Of a stretch of 64,000 nt of DNA, positions 22,632-35,773 are shown piece after piece. The notes under the pieces are model-generated. The model worked only from the letters and a program-made list of their open reading frames with translations. It was not told the origin of the DNA and made no database searches. The stretch is from Pleurotus ostreatus/Saccharomyces cerevisiae fusant (taxonomy: Eukaryota; Opisthokonta). Numbering within the stretch: position 1 is the first letter of the stretch; the number at the start of each line of letters is the position of its first letter. The DNA is taken from the NCBI GenBank assembly GCA_024196135.1, contig JAMQCK010000073.1, positions 30,286-94,285 on the forward strand, in the 5' to 3' direction. Both the position numbers and the translations under genes were made by a program.

Positions 22632-25600
22632 GCTATTCCGGAAATGTCCACATATAAGATTGCCCTGACGCCTCTCCATGACATAGGCTTTCCCTGTGTG
22701 GAAGATAAGTTCAGGGCGAAGAATCGAAGCGCAAAGCTTACCCCAAGAACTTCAGAGCCGTGACTGCGGGAAGTCGACCCTCCCTGGGATCTGTGCCCCT
22801 GATTTTCATTGACCGAACCTCTAAGAACTCCCACTGCGCCTTCTCGCCTGCGGGTGTTCCATCTGCTGTCCAAGTACGCAAGGTGATCATGCCGTCGGCG
22901 CTGCCCGTAGCCAGTATCCCTAGATGCGAGTACTCCCTCTCGTGGAAAGCCAGGGAGGTTATCGGCGAGAAATCTCTGAGGTCAAGCTGTGCTATCGGTC
23001 GCCCATTTATTGTGTCAAGGCGAAGCAACATGTTGGAGCATGACGCGACATGACCCTACGGTGAGGTGACCGTGTGAGCGCAAGGACGACGGCGTATAGC
23101 AAGAGACGCACCGTGGACTCATTGATTGCAACTAGGTGTACACTGGAACCCTCCGGATGCCAGACCGAGCGCACGTATGGTCCCCGATTCAGATCCCAGA
23201 AAGCGACGCTACTGTCGCTCGAAGCACTGGCGATGATGGACCACGCCTTTGACGCAGCCACGGCCACGACCATCTCGGTGTGCATTCGCATCACATGGGT
23301 CACCCTCAGGCGCGTGGGAGTACCGTCGTGGTTGGTGTCGCGCGTGAGCTTCCATAGGCGAACAGCGAAATCGAAGCCGCCCGTTACGAGAGTGTTCGAG
23401 TCCACCCAGGTCGCGCACGTACACGATGCGGACTCAATGGTCTGAACGATCTGCAATGGAAGCTTCAGTCTTCGCTTCGTCGTACATTCGCCGGAAGGCT
23501 GACCTTGTTGTCTATCCGAAGGTGAAGATCCCCTCCAGTATTGTACGGTCCCCAGTGTATCTGTTCACTCGTATGCGACGGGACGTACAGCCAGCCGTCG
23601 GGACATGGTAAGACGTTCTCGTTGATCATATCGATGCAAAGGTCCCGGACAGCGACGTTGGCGGGCAGAGCTAGCAAAGATATATTCGAGCACGACGTCG
23701 AATGCATGACAGAATCCCGCATACCTTTGAGAGGTCGCGTTTCTTGCACAAGAAGGTATGGATCCTCTTCTATTCCATGTAGCGTGCCAATTGGTAAGGT
23801 CGAGAAACCGTGCGTGTAACGCTCTGGGTGCGGCGTATGGAATAGCTTCCTCGGCGTTTGACCGACTATACAGCGTGAGATGTTGTTCATCACCCGGAAA
23901 GAAAATCTGCTCACAGTTGTGGATGATGCCCACGGTCGCTTGTTGCTCCAACTCGTCGGTGATAGCATCAAGGTCTCGACAAACCGTTAGAGGCGCACAC
24001 AATGGGCATAGAAGAGCAGACCTACCTATCGAGCCTTCATACGACAACGGATGGAAGCAGTTCAGCGAGTCGCGATCCCGTTGCTTGCAACCCCAGATAA
24101 GGTCGATCCATCCTGGCAAGTGTTCGCTAACGACAGGACTTTCCAGAGCCTGAGGGCGCGTGAATATGGGGCGTATGCACGCAACGATAATGCACTCACT
24201 CGTCTGTTAAGGGTGATGAACAGGAGAGGGTCTTCGTGTGCCCAAGGTGGCAACTTCACATGGTGTACGCGCTCGCCTGTGCTGGAGTGTACACCGAAGT
24301 CATGGTTGTCCGCGTTCTCCAAGAACCTGATAGCCACGTGGTTCAGCAAAAGCACAACCAGCAGACACTTGACGCACTCAGGACAAACGAAGAATTCCGG
24401 TATTAGCTCACGGACATCGCCTCTGACGTCGATAGCGGCGGAGTGGTAGGCTCGAGCGATGTCACAGAACAGACGGTCAGGCAAGTCCCAATCGCCGCCT
24501 TGCAGCGTCTTGAACATGCTGGTGAAAGGCGCGAGTCGGATGAGGAAGTGACAGACGATCATCGAGCTAGAGAAGTGGGTGCCGTAGTGGAACGGTGGCT
24601 CGCCTACACTCATGAGACTAGAATATCGCGACTCGGCAGCTTCTCTCCGTGCTTCTGTAAGCGCACCCATAGGCTTCGTCAGACTGTTGACAGTGTTTAG
24701 TGGGTTGTTGCCAAAGGGCTCAGAATACATACTCTCTGAAGGACGCCGGTGAAGACAAGTCGAGGGTTTCCGATGTATAATCTTGCAACACCCAAGCTAG
24801 GAGAGGCTTTAGACGACGTCGCGGTGAGAAACAGAGATACACAAACGGAAGACAGGGTACTGCGTAGCATCGCTCGGCGTTCGACCCGAGATCTGATTGA
24901 GTATGCTGAGGTAGGTGAACTGGGATGTCGTGAGATAGGACACTACTCCAAAATGTGGATGCATACGTTGCTGATCTCTCTGGCTTGCCATCTTCGCTGC
25001 GCAGTGGCCAATTCATCCGCTCGGAAGCCCGAAAAAGCCCTGCTCAGACCATACAACGGCGTTCGCAGAAGCGCCGGTGTGGAGGGTGCATTCGCAACGC
25101 CGCTCGTTCCAGTGATATGCGAAAGGCGGCCATGTATGTCCGTTCGACGTCGCTTATCAACGAAGACAATGAGGAGAGAGCGGTTGTCCTTGAAATACAG
25201 CTCTAACCTAACCGAGGCCCTGGTTAGCCTTCATGCGACATGCGAAATCGCGAGCGTACTCACGCCACGTCTCTGAAGAGAAACATCTTGTTGCTGAACG
25301 TCGCGATCTGATCGTGGGGCCTGCGGGATTAACCTGGTGAGGGACCAATAGATATGCGCTGAATGCTGGCTATCTCACCATCTCTGTGCCTTCTGAGGTC
25401 CGTCCAACTCAACTGTGGTGCCAGGGACGAACAGCAAGCGCTTGGGTGCATCCCGCGCGTCGATGATCTCGCCATCATCGTTCTCAACGATACCGTCGAG
25501 CATATAGATATGCGTTCGGCCCAATATGATGAGACCGGCTATAAAGACAGTCAGCGGTATGCTCGGCAGTTGAAGGATGGTCCCACGTGAAGAGTCCACG

Positions 25601-28600
25601 CCAGCCACGCGCGCTACAGTAGCGACAGCCTCGATAACATCTCCGGGCTCGAGCTCATGGCGCACGCGACGATGTTTGTCGTCGGAGATGTCTTCTGCGA
25701 GCTGGTCCTCTAAGGGCATCTGTCAGCCCAGTACGAACATGAGACGAAGTAATCTGACCTGACATCTCAGTAGCGGATATCTCGTACTGGTCTGCCCATG
25801 GCGGAGCCTCTGTTACAGCGAGCTCGCTATCGCCGTCGGGAATGTGCACGTCCCTGACATCCGTAGTGTACTCGACCCGTGACAAGTTCTTCTCCGCTTG
25901 TGGCTCGAGCTTTTTCCTACACAGCACATCAGTGAGTAGTAGGAAGACGAAGGTGAACATGGATACACACCTCACTCGATGCGGACCTTCCGTCTCGTCT
26001 AGTCTCCAATGTCGCGTTCTGTGTTCTGGCCATAGGCCACGCTCGGAGGTCAGAATATGCACCCAATCATACAGCGATGCTGCTTGTCGACGGTCTTCGC
26101 GCCTGTCCAAGGTGTCAGTTCAGTGGTACTGGGCGAGAGAGTAAGACCTACAGATCCAGCAATCCTTTCCGCAGTCGCTTCGTCTCCGACGTCTGAATCG
26201 TCCTCCGCCACTCGGCAATGCGCAACATCGTCTTGATGACTGTGCGCTCGCCGACCTGCATGCTGAACCTCGCGGAAGCGATACGCTGCCTCACGCTACG
26301 CTGGTCGACAATGAGTTGCGGGTCGATACTAGTCGTCTCTTGCGACGGGTTGACGATCAACTCGGCCTTCTGCAAGGTCTCCAAGATCTCCTGCTTCTGC
26401 ACGCCGGACACAAGATTGTCGAGCGCGAGCGCCATGCCAAAGTGCGCCATCTTCTCTAACACACGAATGGTGACCGGTGCAATTGTAGACGCAGTGCTGA
26501 GCTTCTCGACGAAGCGCTTGTACGCGTCGACAACGATCTGCGTGGACTGCTGGGACTTGAAGATCTGGCAGAATGTGGCGCTTTGCGAATGCAGTTCGAT
26601 CAGCTTCTCGACAAGCGTTTCCATCTCCTTCTCTGGCGAGCCGGAGATCGCGGCTGGCTCTCAAGCGTCAGTGAGCGCCCAAGCAAAGGGGTATCGTCGC
26701 ACCTTCAGAGTTATCAGGTGAGAGCTGCGCCCCGCCTGCCATGTTTACCAAGCCGGTTTGCAAGGCAGACAGGATCGCGGGTACGATATTCGGGCACACC
26801 ACCTGCTGCTCCGCCTTCGCCTTCGCATCCGCCACTCTCCAGTCCCGACCCAAAGCCACATCAAAAGCCGCATTCGCCACCTCCGCGTCCCACGCGACCG
26901 GCAGCACCGTCTTTAATACACTCCAGCCGCTGATCAGCTCGAACTTGCGGATGAATGTGATCGACTTCTTCAAGCTGAGGCTGATCATGCGGAGCACATT
27001 GGTAGCCGTGCGCGGTGTCGGTCGTTCGCCCAGCAATAAGAGGCATATTCGAGTGATTGGTAGCGCGGAGGTAAATTGGGTGTAGCACTGCGGGTCGGAC
27101 AGGATTTCGACGAGTGCATCGAAGACGAGCTCGGCCTTCCACCGGCGGTCCTTGTAGTCTATGCGCGAGGACATCGACATGGGGGAAGCGGCACCCTGAG
27201 CTAAGATGGCGGTCAATATTGAGATGTAGAGCAACGGGTACTCGGTAATCTTACATTCATGCAGACTGACCGCTAGATAAGACACGATTGGCTTGATGGC
27301 GTCTTCCTTGCTGAAGTGATTGCGCGCGGTGACGCGCAGTGCGTCGACGAGTGACGGGATGATGTCGGGGGAGAACCAGTCCAACTGAAGTACGAACAGC
27401 ATGCGGCGTACGAGGCCGAGTTTCGACAGCCGGTGGCGGGCGTTGAAGCGATGATAGCGACTTATGTCGAGGAGGGTGACAAAGTGCTCGAGGTAGGCGC
27501 GCTGGATCTCGATACGGGTGTGCGCCCAGAGCTCGAAGTCGAGCGCGATGGCCCGATAGGCCGTCGTGTTCGTGACCGTAGACTGTTCGGGAACACGGAA
27601 GTTGAGACCCATTGCCTCGAAGACGATCTCGAAGCCGGTGAGGTTGATGAGCTGGGTCTTGTGGCGAAGTACGTCGGCGAGGACTTCGTAGCCTCCTGCA
27701 CGGTATGTGAGAAGGTCGTTGACAGGTAGAGGAGAAGAATGAGTTACGGAGACGTTCCATGTCCTCCGAGTTGCCCCAGTGATTGCGAAGAATATCGGCG
27801 GTAATTGACAGGCTGCGCGATAGCTCATGGGATGTCTGCAAAGGAATCACAATCGCGTCAGCGGGGATGTTCGGAAGTAATTCGACGATCGCCTCGACGA
27901 AATTCTCACTTTCGCCAACTGCAACAACCTCAGCGCAACCGCCGCCCCGCCCAAACTCCACACCGCCGAATCCAACGTCGTCGCCTTCACCAAAAACACA
28001 TCACCCTCAACCTCGTACCCATGCGCCGCGATGCTCCCCGACGAATACAACTGGTGGTCCGCGGCGATATGGAAGACGAATGCCGAGAGCGGGATCTCGA
28101 GCCCGCTCTTCAGGAGCTTGACCATCTCGGTGCCGGACGCGGGCGTGTTGAAGATGTGCACGTTGAGGGAGGTGGAGGCCTCGTAGGTGAGGAAGCGGGC
28201 GAGGGCTGAGTCTTGGAATTTGCCGGCGTAGCGGGGGCCGAGGCTGCGGATGAGGCGAGGGATGTCGTCGCCTGTGCGGGAAGTGAGTTCGACATGTGGA
28301 AAGGTATGGAGGGGAAGCGTACTTAGAGGTTGCGAAAGCAGGGTTGCAGACGCCAGACACCAGTTGAGCTTCGATTCCTTGCCCTTGCTGCCAATGCAGT
28401 ACTTGAACGTTCGGGCGCCGCTTTCGGGTCGCGGATACATGTTGCTCGCGGAGTCGGTCATAACGCCGTCGATGAAGAGACCTGGCAAGACTGAGTGTTT
28501 GCTACACTCACAACCTCAAGCAACTCACGTATGGAGGGCACTGTTTTCCTGTGCGGGTAGTGCACAAGAGCAACGTGCACCCATCGTGCCTTGGGCAGCT

Positions 28601-29961
28601 TCGACTTGCCCAATATCGTGTTGTTCCCATCGCAGTCGACCTGCAACCTACCGTCGGGGCGGAGGCGCAAAGCAAGCGGCTTGCGGGAACCCAAGGTGAC
28701 GCTGAAGAGCGTGTGCATCGTGCCGTCCGGATATCGCTCGAACCAAAGCCATGCCTGCATATTCGGTTAGTCACAAAAAGTCGCAGGCTCTCATTGTAGG
28801 CGTACCATGAAGGTTACCCCATTTGGAGGAAGTCCCCTTGCATCAGGCTGAGGAACTAGCAGTCGCGAGAACGCCGCCATCGAGAAGTGCTGGGGCCACT
28901 TCGACCGCGCACCAGCTCGAAGGATCTCCAGCATGTCACTATCCAGCACTCCCTCTTCCTTCACCACCCTCTGCATAATACTCCGCGCCACATGTGCCGT
29001 CGCGCCCATGTCCAGCAGCCGCCTCAGCAGCTTCTGCAAGACCGCCTTCTCCACACTCGAAGGCTCGGCCGCAGCGAAGTATTCCAGCGCATCACCTGCG
29101 AGCTCGAGACTGCACAGTATGGCGTGGTTCCGATGCGTGACGTGCAGGAGGCGCTCGATGTAGGAGAAGAGCTCGCAGCGCACTTCGGGGTTGCCGTCTG
29201 CGAAGTAGGGGATGAAGTCCCAGAAGACGCGAAGGGCGCCGGGGCGGCGGATAGCGGAGAGGCTGGGATCGGCGTCCTTGGTGTCGGACTTGTCGAAGGC
29301 GGAGACGTAGGAGAAGTCCTCGAGGGCGAGGGCGAAGAGGCATCCCATGCATGTTCGCGAGGTCTTGGGGTCCAGCACCAGGGGATGGATGGCATCGGTC
29401 AGAGCGCTGTATGTGACGCTCTCCTACTTAGAAGTGAGTGATGTGCACGAGTCCTCTGAAATGGGGGACGTACCTCGAAGAACCTGACATTGTCCGGATA
29501 GTTCGCTTGCGCCTCTGATAGCACGGTAAACACGCGACGCAGCGCCTCGTTCGTCTCGTCTGTGACTTGTTCCTCTGGTTCTACCACCAGGCTCTCCTCC
29601 GGCGCGCTCAGCGTGGCCAGCACGTTGACAAGCATGAGGAAGCCGTCCAGCTCGCGGAACACCTCCTTCGTGACATCGTTCTGGCGCATCATTTGCAGAA
29701 TTTCGGATAGGATCTGCGTATCCAAGTTCATTTTATGCTTCCCATCTCAAGAACGAGAGAGCGCACCTTTAGCCTCGTCTTCCTATCCTCCGCCAGCTTC
29801 AGGTCCTCCACAGCGTTACGCATCAGCTCTATCATGACCTCCCTCGCGAACTCCTCCGGGTTTTGTTCATCGGGTCGCGGACTCGGAGGCACAGGATGCA
29901 TATCCACACGCGGAGAGAGATTGAACGAAGTGCGCAGCGGCGTGAGGATAGCGTTCAGCAT
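22632..29961 (-). CDS. BPH1: BEACH-domain WD40 protein (Bph1/LYST/neurobeachin family)
   Basis: A single very large multi-exon gene, by estimate about 2,000 residues. In order: a long alpha-helical armadillo-like N-terminus (29961 to about 28800), a concanavalin-like lectin-fold domain (about 28760-28460), more helical sequence, a PH-like domain (about 26110-25380), the BEACH domain (about 25250-24050, with the hallmark [11 protein letters not shown]) and WD40 blades (about 23460-22632). The last intron (donor after 22742, acceptor near 22687) joins the penultimate exon to a short exon ending F-P-E and TAG at 22632-22634; this restores the conserved C-terminal blade that a TAA at 22738 would cut off. 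Family members act in vesicle trafficking and lysosome/vacuole size control. Internal splices were not all resolved. Confidence 0.85.
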
Positions 29962-30286
29962 CTCGTTCCCCGACTTCGCTCGGCTAGCAGTAGTTTAGGT
30001 GATTTAGACCCTTGCCATGGGCCGCGCCCGTGGGTTTCTGAGATAGTACAACAGAGCACAAAGATGTTGAGATGAGAGTTAAGAACAGGGAGAACGAATA
30101 AAATGCTGCCAAGTGCGCGCCGTCCCGCTGCAAGCGCCGCCCCCGACTCGCCGACGCGCTGCGCGAGCCACGCGACGCGTTCTGATGTCAGTGTCACGTC
30201 CCTCGTGATGTGTGACGGTTCGAATCTTGTCCGAAGCCGCCACCAGACAGAATCAGACCTCCGTTACGAGCTGATATCGCCTCGAA
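29962..30286. promoter_or_regulatory. Divergent promoter, BEACH gene and coiled-coil gene
   Basis: 325 bp separate the two start codons. No clear TATA box is seen. A GC-rich block at about 30110-30180 lies centrally. Confidence 0.5.
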
Positions 30287-32238
30287 ATGAAGCCCAGTAC
30301 CTCCAAGGAAGATGGCTTGAAGTATACTACGGAAGAAGCGCTTCATGCACTTCAACTACTGGGCGCTCCGGAAATATCGCTTGAGGACTTCGAGCGCCTG
30401 CATCGCGGTGCAATGGGGAAACTCCTCGACTCTGTCATCTCTCATATGCAAGGAAGGCAACGTGTATCTGCAGTCCGAACGAATATACAGAAGAGGTACT
30501 TGCTTGGTCTCGATCTGGGTCTTATTCGCGACTTACCCTTCTCATTCGTAGGCGAGATCAGGTAGCAGCAGATCCACGCTCTGTGAAAAAATTACCCAAG
30601 GACGAACCGCTTGAGAATCTCAGGCGCGCTACTTCTCGCCTGAACGCCGCGCAGAAGAGTGTCGAAGTCTACCAAGACGAGCTGAACGCGCGGCAAGGCG
30701 CTCTGGCGAAGTCTCGTGGGTATCCTACCTCATTGCTCCTGATTGACAGACTGAGAGACTGACATAGAACGCGAGATCTACCAAGTCACCGCCGAACTAG
30801 ACTCGAAGCAACAGAGCCTCTACCTCCTGACTTCGCTGCATGAGCTCGAGAGCGAGCGAATGGACCGCCTCAAACGAGCGAAGGAGAGTTGCGATGAATT
30901 ACGTGCCCGAATAGCAAGAATACCCAAGGTCTGCTTCACAACCTCTTCCTGTGTGTCGTAAGTCATGTCAATTACTCTCCAGTATAAGCTCTTGCATGCA
31001 GAGCAACCCGCGCCCTCAAAGGCGATAATCCGGACGCGCAAAAGTCATACTGCGCTCATACTTCATGTGCGTCTTTACCATATCCCTTTCTTACCATTCT
31101 TGATGCTCACGCTCATTATCTACTTCAGAACCTGCATGCCTATCACGTACACCTCAACAGCCTATTGAAAGGCCCTGCGAACGCTGTGACCGTGCAAAGG
31201 TATCTGTATTTTCTATATCGTGATATCCTCGCTCGTCCTTACCGCTTCTTACTCAGCACGCGCTACAAGTCCCTTCTTCCTGCCAACTCTAACGCCCAAC
31301 TGCTTGCTGATATCGCTCAGGTGCACGAGAATGTGGTGCGTAGCTTTCTCTCACTTTGGTCGTTTAAAATATCTGCCATTTCGTCTGCTCACCCACCCAC
31401 CAGACCATCAAACAAGCTCACCTCCAGCGCCTTTCCGACAAGTCGCTGTCCTACCTCGTCGCATGTCAGAAGTTATCCGCTGTGGTGCGTATGGTGCCTT
31501 TTTTTTCTAGCTTTTTTACTGTCCTTCTGCCCACTCTCGTGAACTAATTTTCGACGCTCACCTTCCTCGCGTCAGACCTCCGACTTCACCACCCTCGCCG
31601 CGCCCGCCCTCTCCGCGTCCCTCAAGGCCCAAGTCGCCGACGCGATGGGGCGGGTGGAGGGAGGAAAAGAGCAGATAACTTCCGCCAGCGCGATGAATGG
31701 AAAAGTCACAGAAGACGACGAATTCACTCGCAAAGTCAAAGCGCTGTTGGAGATTCACGGTCGCGTCGGGGTGGAGGCGATTCTGAAGGAGTTGAGCCTG
31801 GCCACCCAGCCCCCCCCCCCCGTCGCTGTCTTTCCATCTCTTCCTCTGCAATCTGACGCCTCGGCTGTCTTATCCGGTAAGTCTCTTCCCTCTACCCTCC
31901 CTCACACACTCTCCTCCTTCTCGTCCGCTCATTAAAAAGCATGTTTGAACTCACCCCTCCCCCAAGCCCACCAAACCGCCACCTCCGCCCACGAAGCCCG
32001 CGCGCTCAAGCTCCTCACTCGCAAAGCTGACAAGGCCGACTATGGTATTCGCATCTTGGAAGATATGCAGCAGGGTATAATTGAGGATGTAAGGAGGGCG
32101 GAGGCGGCGAGTCATAGTAAGAGTAGGTCGGAGACGAGGGAGAAGGGGAGTGGGAGAGAGAAGGGTGGGACGGCGGCGAGGGAGAAGGGTGGCTTGGCGG
32201 TAGGACATAAGAGTAGCCGTCATGGTGGGAGGAAGTAG
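30287..32238 (+). CDS. Coiled-coil protein, possibly augmin/HAUS-like
   Basis: Nine exons (30287-30495, 30552-30715, 30768-30928, 31004-31066, 31129-31199, 31257-31335, 31404-31484, 31576-31876, 31967-32238) sum to 466 residues. The N-terminal 55 residues look like a small helical domain (E-E-A-L-H-A-L-Q-L-L-G-A-P), followed by long heptad-rich helices (about 75-180 and 215-330) and a very basic Ser/Arg/Lys tail. That layout resembles augmin/HAUS or other spindle-associated coiled-coil subunits, but I see no decisive motif. A run of 12 C at 31810-31821 encodes four prolines inside exon 8 and is prone to indels. The start ATG is the first in the frame. Confidence 0.65.
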
Positions 32239-32414
32239 CGCGTACGGGATACATATTTCTCCGTGGAGTGGCCCCCGTGTCATAGGTGATGTGCACCGAA
32301 ACGCAGGAGCACCACAGCGTGAATTTCTATGGCACGTGCCACGCGCGCGTCTCACCGGTAAATGCCGATTGTCCCTTTGCTTCAACCGCCATCTCGCCCA
32401 GCACGGGCTTGCGA

Positions 32415-33853
32415 ATGCGCCGCCCTTTCCTACGGCCTTATTACCTCTTCTCACGCCGCCACTCTGCAGCTTATTTGCGCAAGTTCAGGATGTCCACCTT
32501 ACCTTCGCCTCTAGAACAGGACGACTTCCACTTCGACTCGATGGGTACGACAGAGGACATGACCCGCTACTGTCCGGGTGGGTACCACCCCGTCACTATA
32601 GGCAACATCTTCCACGGAAATAATGGAGCGTACCGCATCATGCACAAGCTGGGCTTCGGCTCGTACGCGACGGTGTGGTTGGCGCAGAAGACGGGCGCAT
32701 CCGAGTCCGAAGGATTCGTGGCACTGAAGATCACGACATCCGAGAACCAGGGAAGCACGGAGGCGGAGATGTTGGCCGAGGTCGTAAGAACGCCGCGTAG
32801 GTTGGAGCGCTCGCATGTTCTGACTTTGCTGGATACATTCGAGCATCGCGGGCCCAATGGGGTCCATTCGGTGCTTGTCACGGATGTGGTCGTGCCCTTG
32901 CTCTCGTTGAACCCCTTCAAGAGGTCACGTGTATGGCGAAAAAGCGCCGCATATGGCCTGGCTCAGGCAGTCGCGCAGCTGCATGCCGCAGGCATCGTTC
33001 ATGGAGGTGGGCTTATTGTTTGGGTCTCTTTTTATCGCCTTTTGAGTACGCTCGTAGACCTGCACTTGGGAAACACCGGCATCGCCATACCACAGCTCTC
33101 GGCGCAGGACCCTTGCGATGTCATGCAGGACCTTCCGGCATACGAGCTCACTGTCGTTCTGCCTGTCAACGCCGTCCACCAGACGCCTTTTTTGCCGCCA
33201 TACGTCGTCGCGCCGTGCGATCTGGCTGCGTACTATGACAGGGTCGCCGGTGATGCTGAACCGGAGACGAAGCTCTTCGACTTTGGTAACGGTAAGGGCC
33301 CGTCTCCTCCCGCGACTTCACTGATTGACGCTCCCACGTCCAGCACACAAAGCCGGAACCCTGCCATCGCGCTTCCAGTGCGCGCAAGAGGCATGTGCAC
33401 CCGAGGTCGCCTTCGCGCTGGTCGTGGAGCAGATCGACAACCCGCCTGTCGAGCCTCCTGCGGACGTCTGGGCGCTCGGCGCATCCGTACGTTTACGCTT
33501 CTCTACCGCTCTGACGTGCAGAATGACTGACGCACGCATAGATATACGAGATCTTCACGGGGTCTCTCCTCTTCCGCGGCGTGGGTCTGGGTGGCCTGCC
33601 AAAAACCATGGCAAGCATGTCCGCGACTCTGCCTTTGGCATGGAAGGCGTGGTGGGATAGTGCGCCACGCCCGAGCCCGTCTCCTGACGCGTGGTGGACA
33701 GAGCGGCGGGAAAGGCTCCGAGGGGCCTGTGTAGACGACAGGGACGCCGATGCCCTGGTAGACCTGCTCCAGCGGATTCTCGTCCTGGACCCCGCCGAAC
33801 GTCCTTCGGCGACGGAGATTGTCCAGGACCCCTGGTTTACAAATGGGACGTGA
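32415..33853 (+). CDS. SRPK-like serine/threonine protein kinase
   Basis: Multi-exon kinase. After an Arg/aromatic-rich leader comes the SRPK-type lead-in DMTRYCPGGYHPV and a Gly loop GFGSYATVWLA (about residues 78-88). The ALKI lysine follows, then a spacer-rich N-lobe. The catalytic loop reads HGDLHLGN across an intron near 33005-33056, where HRD is usual. The DFG motif (DFGN) is near 33290. The C-lobe has ADVWALGAS and ends with the usual DPAERPSA helix. HGD plus LHLGN is typical of the expanded SRPK-like group of mushroom fungi. Start 32415 is chosen because the inverted relic at 35176-35347 conserves the same Met-Arg-Arg-Pro start; ATGs at 32289 and 32490 are alternatives. Confidence 0.8.
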
Positions 33854-34144
33854 CTGGCGTCTGGGAAATGTTGGATGGCAGACTGGCGATCCTGTTGTGG
33901 ATACGCATGTTCGTTTCTTGACGTTGAAAGCTGCGGCGTCGCCCCGTGCTGAGGAAATCCCTCAAGGTTGCTTCCATGCAGCCTCTTCATTGTCACGGGG
34001 TGCCTGCAAAGTGCGCACTGCATTCACGCATCGACCTGGTCGCGGCCCTACCTCCGCGGACGCCGGTAGTCGGACGTCAGTATGAAAGGACGTCCGGTAC
34101 GATGCGTCCAGCAAGCCAAGCGTCCACATCCTCTCCAGAGCAAT

Positions 34145-34771
34145 ATGTCGAACGTCACCAACCCTGGGCACGCCACCATCGCCGGCGGGACTGTGTACTA
34201 CCTCTACGCGGCCCCGACGGCCAAAGCCGACCTCAAGCACGAGCTTGAGGTGCTCCAGACTTTTCTTGCGCAGTGGAACGCCAACGCGGGGGTATGCCAG
34301 CTTTCGTCCTTGGCTCGCAGACGCTCATTGCCTGGCAGGATTATCAGAACCCCCCGGTCCTGCCGTCGGACACCAAAGCGCCTCCCCCGGCGACTCGCCT
34401 TCTCATAACGTGAGCGCGACCCACCATAACTCTCCAAGCGACCCTTCCCCCCTTCCATATCTTCCCTCAAACTGACTACGCCACCCCCACCAAGCGCCGC
34501 CAACCACAAGTCCACGCACGCCAGCTCGCGCAACCAGCCAAAGCACCTCAGCGCCTACGTCTGCACCGAGGCGAGCTGGGCGCTCAACCCGCACGAGTAC
34601 GGCGCGGTCGTGCATGTGTTCGCGAACAACGAGGACCCCGCGCAGGGCTACCACGAGTACTTCATGTACTCGAAGAAAAGGCAGAAGATCAACGCGCAGA
34701 GCATCAAGGATGCGCTCGCGAAGGCGGAGGCGAATGACTTTGGCACGCTGGGGCAGGGGGATTTGGCTTGA
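34145..34771 (+). CDS. Small protein of unknown function
   Basis: Three exons (34145-34291, 34321-34409, 34495-34771) sum to 170 residues. The first exon begins with a short strand-like T-V-Y-Y-L-Y-A-A-P and a helix. The last has a Y-V-C-T-E-A-S-W strand, H-E-Y-G-A-V-V-H-V-F, and a Lys-rich end. No signal peptide or membrane helix is present. The pattern suggests a compact alpha/beta fold conserved in basidiomycetes, but no family is assigned. An upstream in-frame ATG at 34082 is possible. Confidence 0.65.
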
Positions 34772-35773
34772 GGGGCTTGTTCAAATTGAGCGAGAAGTCA
34801 GACTGCAGTTGAGTAGCGAAGGACAATGTAATTGTAGTTTCCGACGGAATAGTCAATGTCTGCGTCGTATCTTCAGTTCATTGACCTCCGAAGTCCGTCC
34901 AACCAGCGTGACGGCCAACACGAGCCTGGTCTCAGCCTGTCCATGCCTTCAGACAGTGAGTCCGTTCTCGAGGCCAACCCTCTGTTGCAGTGTGAGGGGC
35001 AGCATCTGTCGCTGGCTCACAGGACGAGCTGGAACACTGAGAGAAGGGTGGCGGGCAGGGTAGTTCGGGAGGGAACAAGAAGGGTGGCTCGGCGGAGGGT
35101 CAAAGAGGGTAGCCACCAGAGAATTAGTGAAAGGAAGGGAGGCTCGCTGAAGAAACGTCAATGGAGGATTAGTGACAGGACAATAGCGAGTCATGTCTTC
35201 TGAGTCGAAATGGAAGTCGCCCGGCTCCAACGGCGGACGAAGGTGGAGTTGGCATCGCGATTGTGTGACGGCTTTAGTCGAGTGAAGGCTGTAAGAGAGG
35301 TGAAAGCGTGAACGTACTCTATCAGGGCGCAGAAATGGGCGGCGCATCTGCTGCTCCGAGCTGAATAAGAAGCGAAGCAGAGACAAAGTTGGCAAATACC
35401 CGTCAGTATGCGCGCGTACGGGTTTGCTCCAAGCGGTATCCCCAGAACCAGAGCCACAGCAATGAAAGTGTACCACTGTGTACCTTCGTCGGCGTTTGTG
35501 TACAGAGCGTTCGCAAGCTGAGTAGCTTGTAATCCACGAGTACCCATGATCGCCGCACATAGAACTGGGAACCACAGTGGCTACTTCGGCAAAGACCCGC
35601 GATGAACTCAGGGGACGACCGTTAGAGTATAGTGTGCCTGCGTTGACGAGCGATGAGGGCGCGTGGAAGGATAGTTTGCGAGTGCCGAGCGTAAGCGCGA
35701 CTCGATCATTGGTTGAGGAGCAAGAGAGGAGGACTTATTGTAACGTCGGCCATCATAACATTGCACGAGCGAT
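34772..35773. other. Intergenic region holding a kinase relic
   Basis: Apart from the relic at 35176-35347 no gene is supported. On the minus strand the open frame extends well beyond the relic but shows no kinase sequence there. Confidence 0.45.
35176..35347 (-). pseudogene. Inverted fragment of an SRPK-like kinase gene (5' end only)
   Basis: Read on the minus strand, the fragment starts Met-Arg-Arg-Pro-Phe-Leu-Arg-Pro, has a GTACGT donor, and resumes with L-E-P-G-D-F-H-F-D-S and E-D-M-T-R-Y-C-P. These match the first exon and lead-in of the kinase at 32415, except that the functional gene lacks this intron. No Gly loop, lysine or catalytic loop follows. It is therefore a truncated relic of a paralogue, not a processed copy. 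Confidence 0.7.

Noticed and set aside
22738..22740. TAA as the end of the BEACH gene
   Set aside because: It lies inside a likely intron; splicing adds a conserved C-terminal segment.
30200..30240. tRNA-like B-box word GGTTCGAATC
   Set aside because: No matching A box, cloverleaf or acceptor stem around it.
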